From assembly GCF_005938385.1 (NCBI RefSeq), contig NZ_VCRA01000004.1, forward strand, positions 312,206 through 376,205: a stretch of 64,000 bases of DNA, written 5' to 3'. Positions within the stretch are counted from its first letter, which is position 1; each line of letters opens with the position of its first letter. Made by a program: the position numbers and the translations under genes. The notes beneath the pieces are model-generated. The model saw only the letters and a program-made list of their open reading frames with translations. It did no database searches and was not told where the DNA came from. This document shows positions 18,894 through 27,584 of this stretch, piece by piece. The DNA is from Paenibacillus mesophilus. Lineage in GTDB: Bacteria; Bacillota; Bacilli; Paenibacillales; NBRC-103111.

Positions 18894-20234
18894 CTATTTG
18901 CTGTTCGACTCGGCAATTTTTTTATTCGCAGCCTCATCCGCTTCCCGGAGGGCGGTGTTGGCGTCCTTCTTGCCCATGGCGACTTCATCGAAGGCGGTGT
19001 CCAGCACTTTGTCGACGATGCTCTGGTATTTGTTCACCTTGTAAGACGGGGCCGGCTGAACCGGGATCAAGCTTTTCAGGTTTTTATCGGCAAATTGCGG
19101 GGCTCCTTTCCCGATACTGTCGATATATTTGTCTCCTTTAAGCGCCGGGGCGTCGCCGTTAAGCGCTTGTTCCTTCTGGAACTCCTCCGAGGCCAATACC
19201 GCAGCGGCGAGAAACGCCTGATCCCGGTGCTTGCTGATGCTCGTCACGTTGAAGTAATAGTTGAGCAGCCCTGTGCCTACGCCCGGACGCTCCTTCAGCA
19301 TCGGAAGCGGAGCCATATCCCATCGAATATTCGTGTTCCGCACATAATCCGCCCCCGAGACGAACATACTGACGAGCATCGCCGCCCTTCCTTCTTTCCA
19401 GAACACGTTGTTCGCTTGGGCGATCGGCACGTACGGATTGGCGTCGATTTTGAACGCCCGCGAGAAGCTGTCGAACAGCTTCTTCCAGTTGTCGTTCTGG
19501 AGCGTGGCTTTGTTCGTGGCCGGATCCACATACCCTTGCGAAAGCTGGTTCATCAGATTGTAGTGCCTGCCGATGACGACAAGTCCTTGGTAATTGACCC
19601 CTCCCTCGACCCGGGACAGCTTCTTCGCCAGCTCGAACGTATCGTCCCAGCTCATGCCGTCCTTCGGATAAGCGACTCCGAATTTATCGAACACATCTTT
19701 GTTGTACATCAGTCCGAGCCGCGAAGAACCGTTAGGCAAGCCGTATATACCGCCATCGGCCAGCTGGCGCATCTCTTCCAGCACGACCGTCTCGATGGCG
19801 CCCAAATTGTAATTGTACTTTTTGACCAGATCGGAAATGTCGTTCTGCAAATTGAGATCGATCAGCATCTCGTATATGTTGGCTCGGTGGGTTTGCATCA
19901 TGTCGATCGTCTGCCCTTGCGCGATCAGATCTTTCAGCGTGACGCCTTTGCCGGGAACAAGCACTTTGAACTTGAAGTTCGGATACTTTTTCTGTATCGC
20001 ATTGCCGTACGTCTGCATAAACCGTTCCAGCGTATAACTGCCGTCATTGAAAAACACGGTCAACTCCACCGGGTCCTTGGTTGCCTTGGCTATCGCATCG
20101 GCGACGGCCTCTTTGCTTGCTTCCCCGCTCTTCGCGGAATCGTTCGTTTTATCAGCGGTCTGCTCGCCCCCGCATGCCGCAAGCACGGCCGTTAAAGCTG
20201 CCGTCATCGTGCAAACCAACCACCTTTTGGACAT
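18894..20234 (-). CDS. Sugar-type (family 1) ABC solute-binding lipoprotein, no permease nearby
   Basis: 446 residues from ATG 20234 (GGAGGGAACGCTT upstream). Signal peptide with lipobox 'AVLAAC' (Cys at about 21), then a Gly/Asp/Lys-rich tether and the family-1 binding fold, with 'GGIYGLPNGSSRLGLMYNKDVFDKFGVAYPKDGMSWDD'-type core around 130-170. It ends in 'NTALREADEAANKKI'. It should capture a carbohydrate at the outer membrane face. No permease or ATPase gene adjoins it. The beta-helix gene follows directly, so substrate release by that enzyme and capture by this protein is plausible. A paralogue lies at 58.4-59.7 kb. Confidence 0.88.
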   Translation of the reverse strand: MSKRWLVCTMTAALTAVLAACGGEQTADKTNDSAKSGEASKEAVADAIAKATKDPVELTVFFNDGSYTLERFMQTYGNAIQKKYPNFKFKVLVPGKGVTLKDLIAQGQTIDMMQTHRANIYEMLIDLNLQNDISDLVKKYNYNLGAIETVVLEEMRQLADGGIYGLPNGSSRLGLMYNKDVFDKFGVAYPKDGMSWDDTFELAKKLSRVEGGVNYQGLVVIGRHYNLMNQLSQGYVDPATNKATLQNDNWKKLFDSFSRAFKIDANPYVPIAQANNVFWKEGRAAMLVSMFVSGADYVRNTNIRWDMAPLPMLKERPGVGTGLLNYYFNVTSISKHRDQAFLAAAVLASEEFQKEQALNGDAPALKGDKYIDSIGKGAPQFADKNLKSLIPVQPAPSYKVNKYQSIVDKVLDTAFDEVAMGKKDANTALREADEAANKKIAESNSK

Positions 20235-20413
20235 AAGCGTTCCCTCCGAATCATCGCATGATAGCGATTTCAAAATATTCATGTTCAGTTCGAGCGTCGC
20301 AACACTCTCCGCGTCCCCCTTGAACCTGTGTACCCGTAACATTTCGGCAAATCGGATAAGCGTCTCAGCAATAAACGTATCACCTTATTTCCGATTAAGA
20401 TATTAACAAGTAC

Positions 20414-20443
20414 ATTATATAATCAAAATCCAATAATTCGCAA
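20414..20443 (-). promoter_or_regulatory. Candidate promoter of lipoprotein/beta-helix operon; rest of 20235-20582 gap
   Basis: On the minus strand, TTGCGA (20438-20443), 18 bp, TATAAT (20414-20419), giving a leader of about 175 bases. The 348-bp gap 20235-20582 is otherwise AT-rich (20390-20520) and holds the tsaD terminator at its far end. Confidence 0.45.
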
Positions 20444-20512
20444 TATAATTTCGTATTATGAAATTAAATTATATAAATCGTGATCATATATCCATTCTGT
20501 TGCAAGCAACAA

Positions 20513-20552
20513 AACAAAAAGAGAACTGCGGCGGATGCTCACAGTTCCCTTC
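20513..20552 (-). terminator. Rho-independent terminator after tsaD
   Basis: GAGAACTG (20521-20528) pairs with CAGTTCCC (20541-20548, G-T allowed). On the minus strand the stem runs into CTCTTTTTG. Confidence 0.7.
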
Positions 20553-20582
20553 TACTCGTATGCTTATGATTGAAACAGCGCA

Positions 20583-21653
20583 TCAACCGCGCATCGCGGA
20601 CTCCTTCACCGACCACTCTTCCAGCGACAGCAGCGCCTCCGCCTTCAGATCCAGCGACGACAGCTCGTCCCGCTCCCACTTCAGAAAAGCGGCGGCCGCA
20701 ATCATCGCGGCATTGTCCGTGCACAGCGACAGCGGCGGCACCAGAAGCGGCAGCCCTTCGCGCGCGCACCGTTCGGACAGCGCTTCGCGCAATCCTTTGT
20801 TGGCGGCGACGCCGCCGGCCAGCAGCAGCTGCTTCGCTTCGAACGCCTTCGATGCGCGAATCGCCTTCTCGACGAGCACTTCGACGACGGAATCTTGAAA
20901 CCCTTTGGAAACGCGCACCGGATGTACGACGTCTCCGCGCATTTTGGCCTGATTCAGTACGGCCAGTACGGCCGATTTCAAGCCGCTGAAGCTGAAATCG
21001 TAGCTGTCCGGCTCCAGCCAGACGCGCGGCAGCGGCACGCCTTCGTCGGCTTCGTGCGCAAGCCGGTCCACATGCGGTCCTCCGGGGTATGGGAGCCCCA
21101 GCGCCCTCGCCACTTTATCATACGCTTCGCCCGCAGCGTCGTCCCTCGTCTGTCCGATAATCCGGAACACTCCGGGGGAAGGGACATGCACAAGCTCCGT
21201 ATGCCCCCCCGACACGACCAGCGAGACGAACGGATACTCGAGCTGATGGACGAGTCCGTTGGCGTATATGTGCCCGGCGATATGATGAACGCCTATCAAC
21301 GGAATTTGCAGCGCGCAGGCGAGCGCCTTGGCCGCCACGACGCCGACGAGCAGCGATCCGACGAGCCCCGGCCCCTGCGTCACCGCCACCGCGGACAAGT
21401 CGGCGAGCCTGATGCCCGCCGCCCGCACCGCTTCCTCCAAAATAAGCGTAATGCTTTCCACATGCTGGCGGGAGGCGATTTCGGGAACGACGCCGCCGTA
21501 CCGTTTGTGCGTCTCGATTTGGCTGGATACGATATTCGATCGGATGATCGTCCCGTTCTCGACGACGGCAACCGACGTCTCGTCGCAGCTCGTCTCCACG
21601 GCGAGAATCAATCCGGGCCTGTGCTCCGTTCGTTCCTTGCGCTCAGTCGACAT
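20583..21653 (-). CDS. tsaD: tRNA N6-adenosine threonylcarbamoyltransferase TsaD
   Basis: 356 residues. ASKHA-fold enzyme of the t6A pathway, transferring threonylcarbamoyl to A37 of ANN-decoding tRNAs together with TsaB and TsaE. The metal-binding '[14 protein letters not shown]' (about 120-133), 'VSGGHTEL' and the C-terminal '[15 protein letters not shown]' and '[11 protein letters not shown]' are intact. Start at ATG 21653 behind AAGGAGAACGG, three bases after the rimI stop. Last gene of the thiL-tsaE-tsaB-rimI-tsaD operon. B. subtilis gcp is the counterpart. Confidence 0.98.
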   Translation of the reverse strand: MSTERKERTEHRPGLILAVETSCDETSVAVVENGTIIRSNIVSSQIETHKRYGGVVPEIASRQHVESITLILEEAVRAAGIRLADLSAVAVTQGPGLVGSLLVGVVAAKALACALQIPLIGVHHIAGHIYANGLVHQLEYPFVSLVVSGGHTELVHVPSPGVFRIIGQTRDDAAGEAYDKVARALGLPYPGGPHVDRLAHEADEGVPLPRVWLEPDSYDFSFSGLKSAVLAVLNQAKMRGDVVHPVRVSKGFQDSVVEVLVEKAIRASKAFEAKQLLLAGGVAANKGLREALSERCAREGLPLLVPPLSLCTDNAAMIAAAAFLKWERDELSSLDLKAEALLSLEEWSVKESAMRG

Positions 21654-21656
21654 TCG

Positions 21657-22154
21657 TTACCGTTCTCCTTCCTCCGCGAGTCGGCGCAAATGCGCCCACA
21701 TGATGATGGCGTCTTCCCCATTGTCCGTGTAATACCCTTTGCGCAGTCCGGCCGGAATAAAGCCGAGCTTCGCATAGAGCCTTTGCGCTACGATATTGGA
21801 CGTGCGCACTTCCAGCGTAATCCGTTCCGCGCCGAGAAAGATGGCGGCGGACTGCAGCCGCGTAAGCAGACGCTCGCCCAGCTTTCGTCCCCGGTAAGGC
21901 GCACGTACGGCGATGTTCGTAATATGCGCCTCGTCGACGATCATCCACATGCCGCCGTACCCGACAATTTCCCCGTCCAGCTCCATGACGATGTAATGCG
22001 CGAAATGGTTGTTGGTCAGCTCGTTGTGAAACGCCCCGGCCGACCATGGCGTCGTGAACGCTTCCTGCTCGATCGCGCAAATCGTATCGATGTCCTCGAC
22101 GCGCATCGAGCGGAACTCGAGCGTTTTGCCGTCGACCTGTTCAGTTTGCTCCAA
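21657..22154 (-). CDS. rimI: Ribosomal-protein-S18-type alanine N-acetyltransferase RimI
   Basis: 165 residues from TTG 22154, inside the end of tsaB and behind GGGGAGG. ATG 22106 would cut into the first beta strand ('LEFRSMRVEDIDTICAIE'). The GNAT acetyl-CoA loop is 'VRAPYRGRKLGERLL' (about 85-99), followed by 'LEVRTSNIVAQRLYAKLGF'. It acetylates the N-terminus of a ribosomal protein in enterobacteria. The role in Firmicutes is less settled, but it is usually linked to tsaB/tsaD, as here. Translational coupling to tsaB is likely from the 14-bp overlap. Confidence 0.93.
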   Translation of the reverse strand: MEQTEQVDGKTLEFRSMRVEDIDTICAIEQEAFTTPWSAGAFHNELTNNHFAHYIVMELDGEIVGYGGMWMIVDEAHITNIAVRAPYRGRKLGERLLTRLQSAAIFLGAERITLEVRTSNIVAQRLYAKLGFIPAGLRKGYYTDNGEDAIIMWAHLRRLAEEGER

Positions 22155-22962
22155 GCGGCTCGCCTCCCCGCTTTTCCTTTTGCAGCAGCTTCGCTTCCGC
22201 CTCCGCGAGCTGGGTGTAGTTCGGCACAATACCATGCGTATCGTCCGGTTCCCCGCCGCTTGCGATTCGCCGCCAGGCAAGCTCGGCGATTGCGGACGCG
22301 CCGATCCGGCTGTCGCGAATATCCGTAAGCACCGAGCCGTTGCCACTAACGCTCCACGCTTCGATCGCATCGCGAAATCCGGCCGTCTCTCCGCCGAATA
22401 CGATTCGCTCCGGCCCGGCGCCCCGTTCCCGGGCGCTCGCAATAAGCTCGCTGAGCGGTTCGAGCCAATCATGCACGATGCGGATTCCGTCTTCCGCCAC
22501 CGTATGCCAGCCGTTCGAACCCGTTGCGTATACGGCGCAAAAGGCCTGCTTCCGCCGCGCGTCCAGAAGCGGGACATACCAGTGCGGTGACGTCAAACCG
22601 CTCTCCCGTTCCAATGTATGTGCGTCTCCGAGCGCCAATGCTTCCAATGAGGATACTCCGTAGACCGGGATGCCGAGCGTCCAGGCAAACGTCTTCGCCA
22701 CCGTAACGCCGATACGCACGCCGGTGTACGAGCCCGGACCGTCGCCGACCGCAACCGCATCAAGCTCAGAGGGAGCAATACCCGCTTCCTTCAGCATGTC
22801 GTCGATCTCCGGGAGCAGCTTGATCGAATGATTGCGCTCCGCCTGCGAGCATCGCTCGGCGATGAGTTTGCCTTCCGCCGACAGCGCCAACGTCAGCACT
22901 GCCGTAGATGTATCGATGGCAAGAAGATTGCCGATTGTTCCATTCCGTTGTTCCGTCGTCAT
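22141..22962 (-). CDS. tsaB: tRNA threonylcarbamoyladenosine biosynthesis protein TsaB
   Basis: 273 residues from ATG 22962, which overlaps the tsaE stop as ATGA. 'LAIDTSTAVLTLALS' opens the ASKHA fold and 'VAVGDGPGSYTGVRIGVTVAKTFAW' (about 75-100) is the family signature. TsaB is the non-catalytic partner that dimerises with TsaD. Normal length is about 230-250. The C-terminal tail is slightly longer, ends in a charged 'LLQKEKRGG' stretch, and overlaps the rimI start. Confidence 0.96.
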   Translation of the reverse strand: MTTEQRNGTIGNLLAIDTSTAVLTLALSAEGKLIAERCSQAERNHSIKLLPEIDDMLKEAGIAPSELDAVAVGDGPGSYTGVRIGVTVAKTFAWTLGIPVYGVSSLEALALGDAHTLERESGLTSPHWYVPLLDARRKQAFCAVYATGSNGWHTVAEDGIRIVHDWLEPLSELIASARERGAGPERIVFGGETAGFRDAIEAWSVSGNGSVLTDIRDSRIGASAIAELAWRRIASGGEPDDTHGIVPNYTQLAEAEAKLLQKEKRGGEPLGAN

Positions 22963-23456
22963 AGTATCGTTCCGTTCTCCTTCAGCTGTCTGCACCACTG
23001 TGCGTACCGTTCCCCGTGCGGCGTCAGCTCGATTTCCCTCTCCCGCTCGCCGGCGTGCCGGATCCGGATCGCCAGATGGTCGGGCGGCAGCAGGTCGCGG
23101 ATCAGTTCCGCCCACTCCACCAGCGTAACCCCGTCGCCGTAAAAATAGTCGTCGAGCCCGAGCTCGTCGGCCTCCCTTTCGGAAATCCGGTATACGTCCA
23201 TATGGTAAAAAGGAAGGCTGTCTCCTTCGTACTCCTTAATAATCGTAAACGTCGGGCTGTTCACGACGCCTTTGACTCCGAGCGCACGCGCGACCGCCTG
23301 AGAGAAGCGGGTTTTGCCCGCTCCCAGATCTCCGTCCAGCGCGATAACCGTGCCCGCCTCCATGCGTTCGGCCAGCGCTTCGGCCAACCGGGCCGTCTCC
23401 TCTTCGCCGTTCGATGCGTAAGTATACGTGTCCGTAGCCGCTTCCCCCTTTTTCAT
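22959..23456 (-). CDS. tsaE: tRNA threonylcarbamoyladenosine biosynthesis ATPase TsaE
   Basis: 165 residues. P-loop 'ALDGDLGAGKTRFSQAVA' (about 39-56), then 'VNSPTFTIIKEYEG' and 'HMDVYRI', all standard for TsaE, whose ATPase cycle resets the TsaB-TsaD complex. The ATG overlaps the thiL stop by four bases and the stop overlaps the tsaB ATG by four bases, a chain pointing to coupled translation. The C-terminus is a little longer than in the shortest homologues. Confidence 0.96.
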   Translation of the reverse strand: MKKGEAATDTYTYASNGEEETARLAEALAERMEAGTVIALDGDLGAGKTRFSQAVARALGVKGVVNSPTFTIIKEYEGDSLPFYHMDVYRISEREADELGLDDYFYGDGVTLVEWAELIRDLLPPDHLAIRIRHAGEREREIELTPHGERYAQWCRQLKENGTIL

Positions 23457-24508
23457 GCAAAATGGTTATATCCTTTCTTGCCGACAGGCGTTCCGGACTC
23501 CCCGCCGGACCGAGCCAGCGTAACACCGGTCCCCTCGCCGTCCGTCATCGGTTCGGCGACTTCGCCGACGATCCAAATCCGCTTGCCCGCCCTCTCGAAC
23601 AAGGCGGCCAATTCGTCTGCTTTCCCTTGACGTACTGTGCCGACAAGCTCGTAATCTTCGCCGCCGTACAGGGCAAAGTCGAGCGGATCTGCCTTGACTG
23701 CCGCGGCGTAGTCGCGCAGCTCGTCGGACTGCGGAATACGATCGCCGAACAGGACGATATGGACGCCAGACGCTTCGGCAATTTCCCAAGCTTCGCTCGC
23801 CAATCCGTCGCTAATATCGTTCAATGCGCCGCATACCCTGGTTCCTGCAGCCGCCAATATCCGACCGGCGTCGATTCTCGGTTCGGGAAGACGATGAGCT
23901 TTCGCAAGCGGCCTGATCGATTCAGGCAGTTCATGAAGCGGACCCGCCCGTCCTCCGCGTTCCAGAAGCGCGTGCAATCCCGCCGCCGATCCGCCCAGCG
24001 GACCGGTGACAAACACCGCATCGCCGGGCTTCGCGGCGGAACGGAGCAGCGCGCCCTCGGCCGCCGCTTCGCCGATAACCGTCACCGTTACGGTAAGCCC
24101 CGATGGCGACGAGGTCGTGTCTCCCCCGACTATTGCCGTGCCGTACTGTTCCGCGCAAGCGTAAAGGCCGTCATACAGCTCCCGCAGCTCCTCGGCCGAC
24201 GACGTGCGAGGCGCAGCCAGCGCGATGAGCGCCCATCTCGGTTCCGCTCCCATCGCGGCGAGATCGCTTAAGCTCGACGCCATCGCTTTATACCCGATAT
24301 CCGCATACGTCATCGTTTCCGGCTTGAAGTGCACCGACTCGACCATCGTATCGCACGAGACGATCAGCTCTTTCCCGCCGGCCGGCCGCAATACGGCCGC
24401 ATCGTCGCCGATGCCTACCGCGACGCCGGATTTCGTGTCATCCGGAATGCCGGTCGCGCGGGACCGGTTGAGCATCCGGATCAATGCAAACTCGTCCATG
24501 CCAGACAC
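23453..24508 (-). CDS. thiL: Thiamine-monophosphate kinase ThiL
   Basis: 351 residues from GTG 24508, six bases after GGGAGG. AIR-synthase-like fold with 'VGIGDDAAVLRP' (about 32-43), 'IVGGDTTSSPSGLTVTVTVIG' (about 125-145) and 'DISDGLASEAWEIAEASGV'. It phosphorylates thiamine monophosphate to the diphosphate using ATP. First gene of the t6A operon; in B. subtilis thiL also heads this gene string. The start codons of all genes in the chain overlap or nearly touch the preceding stops. Confidence 0.97.
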   Translation of the reverse strand: MSGMDEFALIRMLNRSRATGIPDDTKSGVAVGIGDDAAVLRPAGGKELIVSCDTMVESVHFKPETMTYADIGYKAMASSLSDLAAMGAEPRWALIALAAPRTSSAEELRELYDGLYACAEQYGTAIVGGDTTSSPSGLTVTVTVIGEAAAEGALLRSAAKPGDAVFVTGPLGGSAAGLHALLERGGRAGPLHELPESIRPLAKAHRLPEPRIDAGRILAAAGTRVCGALNDISDGLASEAWEIAEASGVHIVLFGDRIPQSDELRDYAAAVKADPLDFALYGGEDYELVGTVRQGKADELAALFERAGKRIWIVGEVAEPMTDGEGTGVTLARSGGESGTPVGKKGYNHFA

Positions 24509-24796
24509 ATGACGCCTCCCGTTTCAACTTGTACCTATTATATCGGTACGGCCGGAACGCCGCAACAACGCGAGTCGTGCGCCTTTAGCCGCATGAGTGC
24601 GATTTTTCGACATATGCGGCCGCATGCTCGACACGCGGCGCGATATTGCCGATGCCAATCCGGTGCCGTTTCCGTTACAATAGAAGCATAGAAACAAAGA
24701 AACGAATCGACATTTTTTTCGTATAAGTATGGAAAAGAAAAACGGAAAAAGCCACCACTTTCTCGACATAGAAAATCCGGAGGTGATCTCGACACG

Positions 24797-25297
24797 ATGC
24801 GATATCCCCCTCATTTATGGAACAAGCCCGCCTTCGATATACGGCGTACCCGGTTTCGCCGGCTCGTGCTGTCGATCGCCCTGGCTGTTCTGCTCATCGG
24901 TGCAAGCCCGTCACCCGCTCACGCCGGAGTCATGGATAGGGTGAAGCAATGGTTCGAGCTGCCGGGACAAGTGGACAACCTGCGGGAACAGTACGATACG
25001 ACCCGGCAGCAGCTGCAGGACGCCACGAAGCAAATGGACGAAGCCGCCCGGCAATCGCGTGAGACGATCGAGCAATACCGCGAGTCCGAGCAGCGGCTGC
25101 GCGAGGAGAACGAACGGCTCGCCAAGCAGAATGAGCAGCTCGCTCAAGCGATAAGCGGGCTGCAGGAAGCGGAGAGAGCTCGAAGCGACCGGTCTCGCCG
25201 CACTTGGATACTCATATGGACCGCTGCAGGACTCGTCGCGATGTATTTCGTCAGCTCCCGGCTGTTCCGGCTGCTGCTGCGCAGCAAACATTCGTAG
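24797..25297 (+). CDS. Secreted/membrane coiled-coil protein of unknown function
   Basis: 166 residues. An N-terminal signal sequence (about 22-43, ending 'SPAHAG'), a long coiled coil (about 55-125, rich in Glu/Gln/Arg, 'QLQDATKQMDEAARQSRE'), then a C-terminal membrane helix (about 137-157) and a basic end. The topology puts the coiled coil outside the membrane if the signal is cleaved. GGAGGTGA precedes the ATG. It stands divergent to thiL and directly upstream of the AIM24 gene (15 bp), so the two are probably one operon. No family was recognised. Confidence 0.75.
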   Translation: MRYPPHLWNKPAFDIRRTRFRRLVLSIALAVLLIGASPSPAHAGVMDRVKQWFELPGQVDNLREQYDTTRQQLQDATKQMDEAARQSRETIEQYRESEQRLREENERLAKQNEQLAQAISGLQEAERARSDRSRRTWILIWTAAGLVAMYFVSSRLFRLLLRSKHS

Positions 25298-25312
25298 TGG
25301 AAGGTGGAGCTC

Positions 25313-26017
25313 ATGGAAATCCGTTCCGACACGGTATCGGGCGGCATACATCAATCATACGCCGAGCTTCTGCTGGAACGGGAAGATACGGTGCACGTGC
25401 TGCATCCCGGGCAAATCGTCGCCTTTCAGGGCGAATCGGCGCGGCGCGAGGACAAGCTGATGAACTTGCAAGGTATGTACGGCAAGAAGAAGCTGATCCG
25501 CTCCAGGCTGAGCGGCCCTTCGCGCCTGCTGCTGGCGCTGCCCGGCGGCTATACGCTGCAATGCTTGTCGCTTGCCGGAAACGAGGATCTACTGTTCGAA
25601 TTCCGCCATCTGCTCTTCTATACGGAAGGCATCGAGATGAGAAGCGTTATGCAAAGCTTTAAAAATATGATCGCCACGAAAGACGTCATGCGCATGAAGT
25701 TTTCGGGCAACGGCACGATCGGCATCATTTCCGCCGGACCGCTTCGCGACTGGAAGCTCGACCCCGTCAATCCGTCTTACATCGATACCCGCGCCTTGAT
25801 CGCCTATCCGCAGAACGCTTCAATCGAACTAAGCGTCTACGGCAACCATTTGGCGAGCCAGCATATGAATTATCAGTGGAAAATGACCGGCGCCGGCAGT
25901 GCTCTGCTGCAGGTCGGGCGTCCGGATGCACAGCTGGAGCAGTTCGTCAGCCAAGACAGCCTCGTAAAGCGAATGCTTCGGGAAATCGTACCGTTCGGCG
26001 GGATTTGGTTCAAATAG
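25313..26017 (+). CDS. AIM24 family protein
   Basis: 234 residues from ATG 25313 (AAGGTGGAG upstream; a GTG nine bases earlier is also possible). A single-domain beta-rich protein: 'VHVLHPGQIVAFQGESA' near the start, 'GNGTIGIISAGPL' in the middle and 'VGRPDAQLEQFVSQDSLVKRML' near the end fit the AIM24/TspB-like fold. Bacterial members are poorly characterised. Mitochondrial AIM24 affects inner-membrane organisation. No signal peptide, so cytosolic or membrane-associated. Probably co-transcribed with the preceding coiled-coil membrane protein. Confidence 0.8.
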   Translation: MEIRSDTVSGGIHQSYAELLLEREDTVHVLHPGQIVAFQGESARREDKLMNLQGMYGKKKLIRSRLSGPSRLLLALPGGYTLQCLSLAGNEDLLFEFRHLLFYTEGIEMRSVMQSFKNMIATKDVMRMKFSGNGTIGIISAGPLRDWKLDPVNPSYIDTRALIAYPQNASIELSVYGNHLASQHMNYQWKMTGAGSALLQVGRPDAQLEQFVSQDSLVKRMLREIVPFGGIWFK

Positions 26018-26025
26018 AGGATACA

Positions 26026-26060
26026 AAAAGCCTAGAAATTTCCCGGCGGGAATTCTAGGC
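26026..26060. terminator. Bidirectional hairpin terminator between AIM24 and sspH-like genes
   Basis: AAAGCCTAGAA pairs with TTCTAGGCTTT around a CCCGGCGGG core. Read on the minus strand it ends in TTTTTG, so it best serves the sspH-like gene, and it may also stop the AIM24 transcript. Confidence 0.75.
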
Positions 26061-26080
26061 TTTCGTCTTGCAGGTACTGC

Positions 26081-26278
26081 TTATTGTTCAAAAGACGCCC
26101 CGTGCTCGCGCAGCTCGGTGATCGGCACGTTTTTGGATACGCGCGGATCGTTCTCCGGGTGAACGGTCGCGACCCCGCTGTATTTGTCCACGCTATCGAT
26201 CCATACCGGTTCGCCCTGCCAAGTCACTTCGATTTTGTCGTTCGACAAAATGATATGTTGAGCGCGATCGTAATCCAT
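26081..26278 (-). CDS. sspH: H-type small acid-soluble spore protein
   Basis: 65 residues from ATG 26278 (GGAG nine bases upstream). 'MDYDRAQHIILSNDKIEVTWQGEPVWIDSVD' style sequence, with the pattern 'RA..I..S...I.VTY.G.PVWI' of SspH, and a length near the 59-residue B. subtilis protein. Minor SASPs are made in the forespore under sigma-G/sigma-F. It follows a small unknown gene at 17 bp, probably as one transcript. This marks the organism as an endospore former. Confidence 0.88.
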   Translation of the reverse strand: MDYDRAQHIILSNDKIEVTWQGEPVWIDSVDKYSGVATVHPENDPRVSKNVPITELREHGASFEQ

Positions 26279-26295
26279 GCGCCACACTCCTTCTC

Positions 26296-26466
26296 CTACA
26301 AATTCGATTCGTCGTCGCCCATCGTGTCGACGGCCGTTTCCTCGATCAATCCGTTGTGCATTGTCACGTTTCCGCCGCCCAGCCCTTCATTGATCATCCG
26401 GTCGATATCCATGAAGTACTGGTCCCGCCCTTCCTTATCGGAATCGTTTTGCAGCTGCTCGCTCAT
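26296..26466 (-). CDS. Small conserved-looking acidic protein, 56 residues
   Basis: ATG 26466 lies behind GGGGGGAG and the frame runs 56 codons to TAG, ending 17 bp before the sspH-like gene. The product is acidic: 'MSEQLQNDSDKEGRDQ', 'FMDIDRMINEGLGGGNV', 'LIEETAVDTMGDD'. No membrane segment or signal peptide. Good ribosome binding site and close spacing support a real gene, but I do not recognise a family. A spore or sporulation link is inferred only from its neighbour. Confidence 0.7.
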   Translation of the reverse strand: MSEQLQNDSDKEGRDQYFMDIDRMINEGLGGGNVTMHNGLIEETAVDTMGDDESNL

Positions 26467-26625
26467 GCGCTCCCCCCTCTCCTTCGCATTACCCGATTAG
26501 AATGCCCATTTTGGTTTGGAGCATGCAAATTGCGGTTTATCGTGCGGAGAGCGGAGGTGTAGAACCCGGGCTTTTGGAGAACACTAGAAGATGAGAGAAG
26601 TCATTACCAAAGGGAGGAACCGGCG

Positions 26626-27474
26626 ATGCATACCGTATGGAAAGGCGCGATCAGCTTCGGACTGGTGCATGTACCCGTTAAAATGTTCTCGGCTACGGAA
26701 GACAAAGACATCAGCATGAAATATATTCATAAAGCTTGCGGAACGCCGCTGTCGTATGTGCGGACTTGCCAGCATTGCGACCAGGCGGTGGAATGGGAGC
26801 AAATATCCCGGGGGTACGAATACGAGGCCGGCAGGTTCGTCCTGTTCGAGAAGGAAGAGCTGGATGCGCTGTCCGAGGCCAGCAAAGAAATTAAAATTTT
26901 GGACTTCGTCGACTTGAAGGAAATCGATCCGATCTATTTCCAAAAAACATACTATCTCGCTCCCGGCGATACCGGCTCGAATGCCTACAGCCTGCTGCTC
27001 CAAGCGATGCGCGAGTCCGGCAAAATCGGCGTCGCCAAAGTATCGATCCGCTCGAAAAGCAGCATGGCGGCGATACGCGTCATTGAAGATTGCATCGCGA
27101 TGGAGACGATCTTCTACCCGGACGAAATACGCCCCATCTCGCAGGTGCCGAACTTGCCGGAAAAACCCGCCGTCAACGACAAGGAGCTGACGATGGCGAA
27201 AATGCTGATCGAGCAGCTGTCGACGCCGTTCGAACCGGGCAAGTACACGGACGATTACCGTGAAAAGGTCATGAATCTGATTCAGCATAAAGTCGCCGGG
27301 GAGGAAATCAAAGTCGCACCGGAAGCGCCGAAGACGAATGTCATCGACTTGATGGCCGCCCTTCAGGCCAGCTTGGAAGCCGTCAAGCCTTCCAGCGTCC
27401 CGACCGAAGCAGCGGAGCCAACAGCCGCTCCGAAAGCCAAAAGCAGAAAAAAAGCGAAGGAAACCGTATCCTGA
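26626..27474 (+). CDS. ku: Ku DNA end-binding protein (bacterial NHEJ)
   Basis: 282 residues, standard length for bacterial Ku. 'MHTVWKGAISFGLVHVPVKMFSAT' is the diagnostic N-terminus, followed by the Ku core with 'RTCQHCDQAVEWEQISRGYEYE' and 'MAKMLIEQLSTPFEPGKYTDDYR'. The tail (about 245-282) is Ala/Pro/Lys-rich. The homodimer rings onto DNA ends and recruits LigD. AAAGGGAGG precedes the ATG. A ligase gene and a polymerase-domain gene follow on the same strand, forming an NHEJ operon. In B. subtilis such genes act during spore germination. Confidence 0.97.
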   Translation: MHTVWKGAISFGLVHVPVKMFSATEDKDISMKYIHKACGTPLSYVRTCQHCDQAVEWEQISRGYEYEAGRFVLFEKEELDALSEASKEIKILDFVDLKEIDPIYFQKTYYLAPGDTGSNAYSLLLQAMRESGKIGVAKVSIRSKSSMAAIRVIEDCIAMETIFYPDEIRPISQVPNLPEKPAVNDKELTMAKMLIEQLSTPFEPGKYTDDYREKVMNLIQHKVAGEEIKVAPEAPKTNVIDLMAALQASLEAVKPSSVPTEAAEPTAAPKAKSRKKAKETVS

Positions 27475-27584
27475 TCGTCCGATGCCGAGAGCCGTTATGC
27501 ATGAGCTGCATGCACGGCTCTTATTCTTCAATAGGCGTCCGGCGGTAACGGGAATACTTGAACGAATCACCCCCGGAGGCGCAA

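Noticed and set aside
20895..22328. 477-codon plus-strand frame opposite tsaD-rimI-tsaB
   Set aside because: Covers three well-conserved genes in antisense; composition only reflects their codon bias.
24604..24632. Perfect palindrome ATGCGGCCGCAT between thiL and the coiled-coil gene
   Set aside because: Short, GC-rich, without T-run and lying upstream of both divergent genes; no known operator matched.
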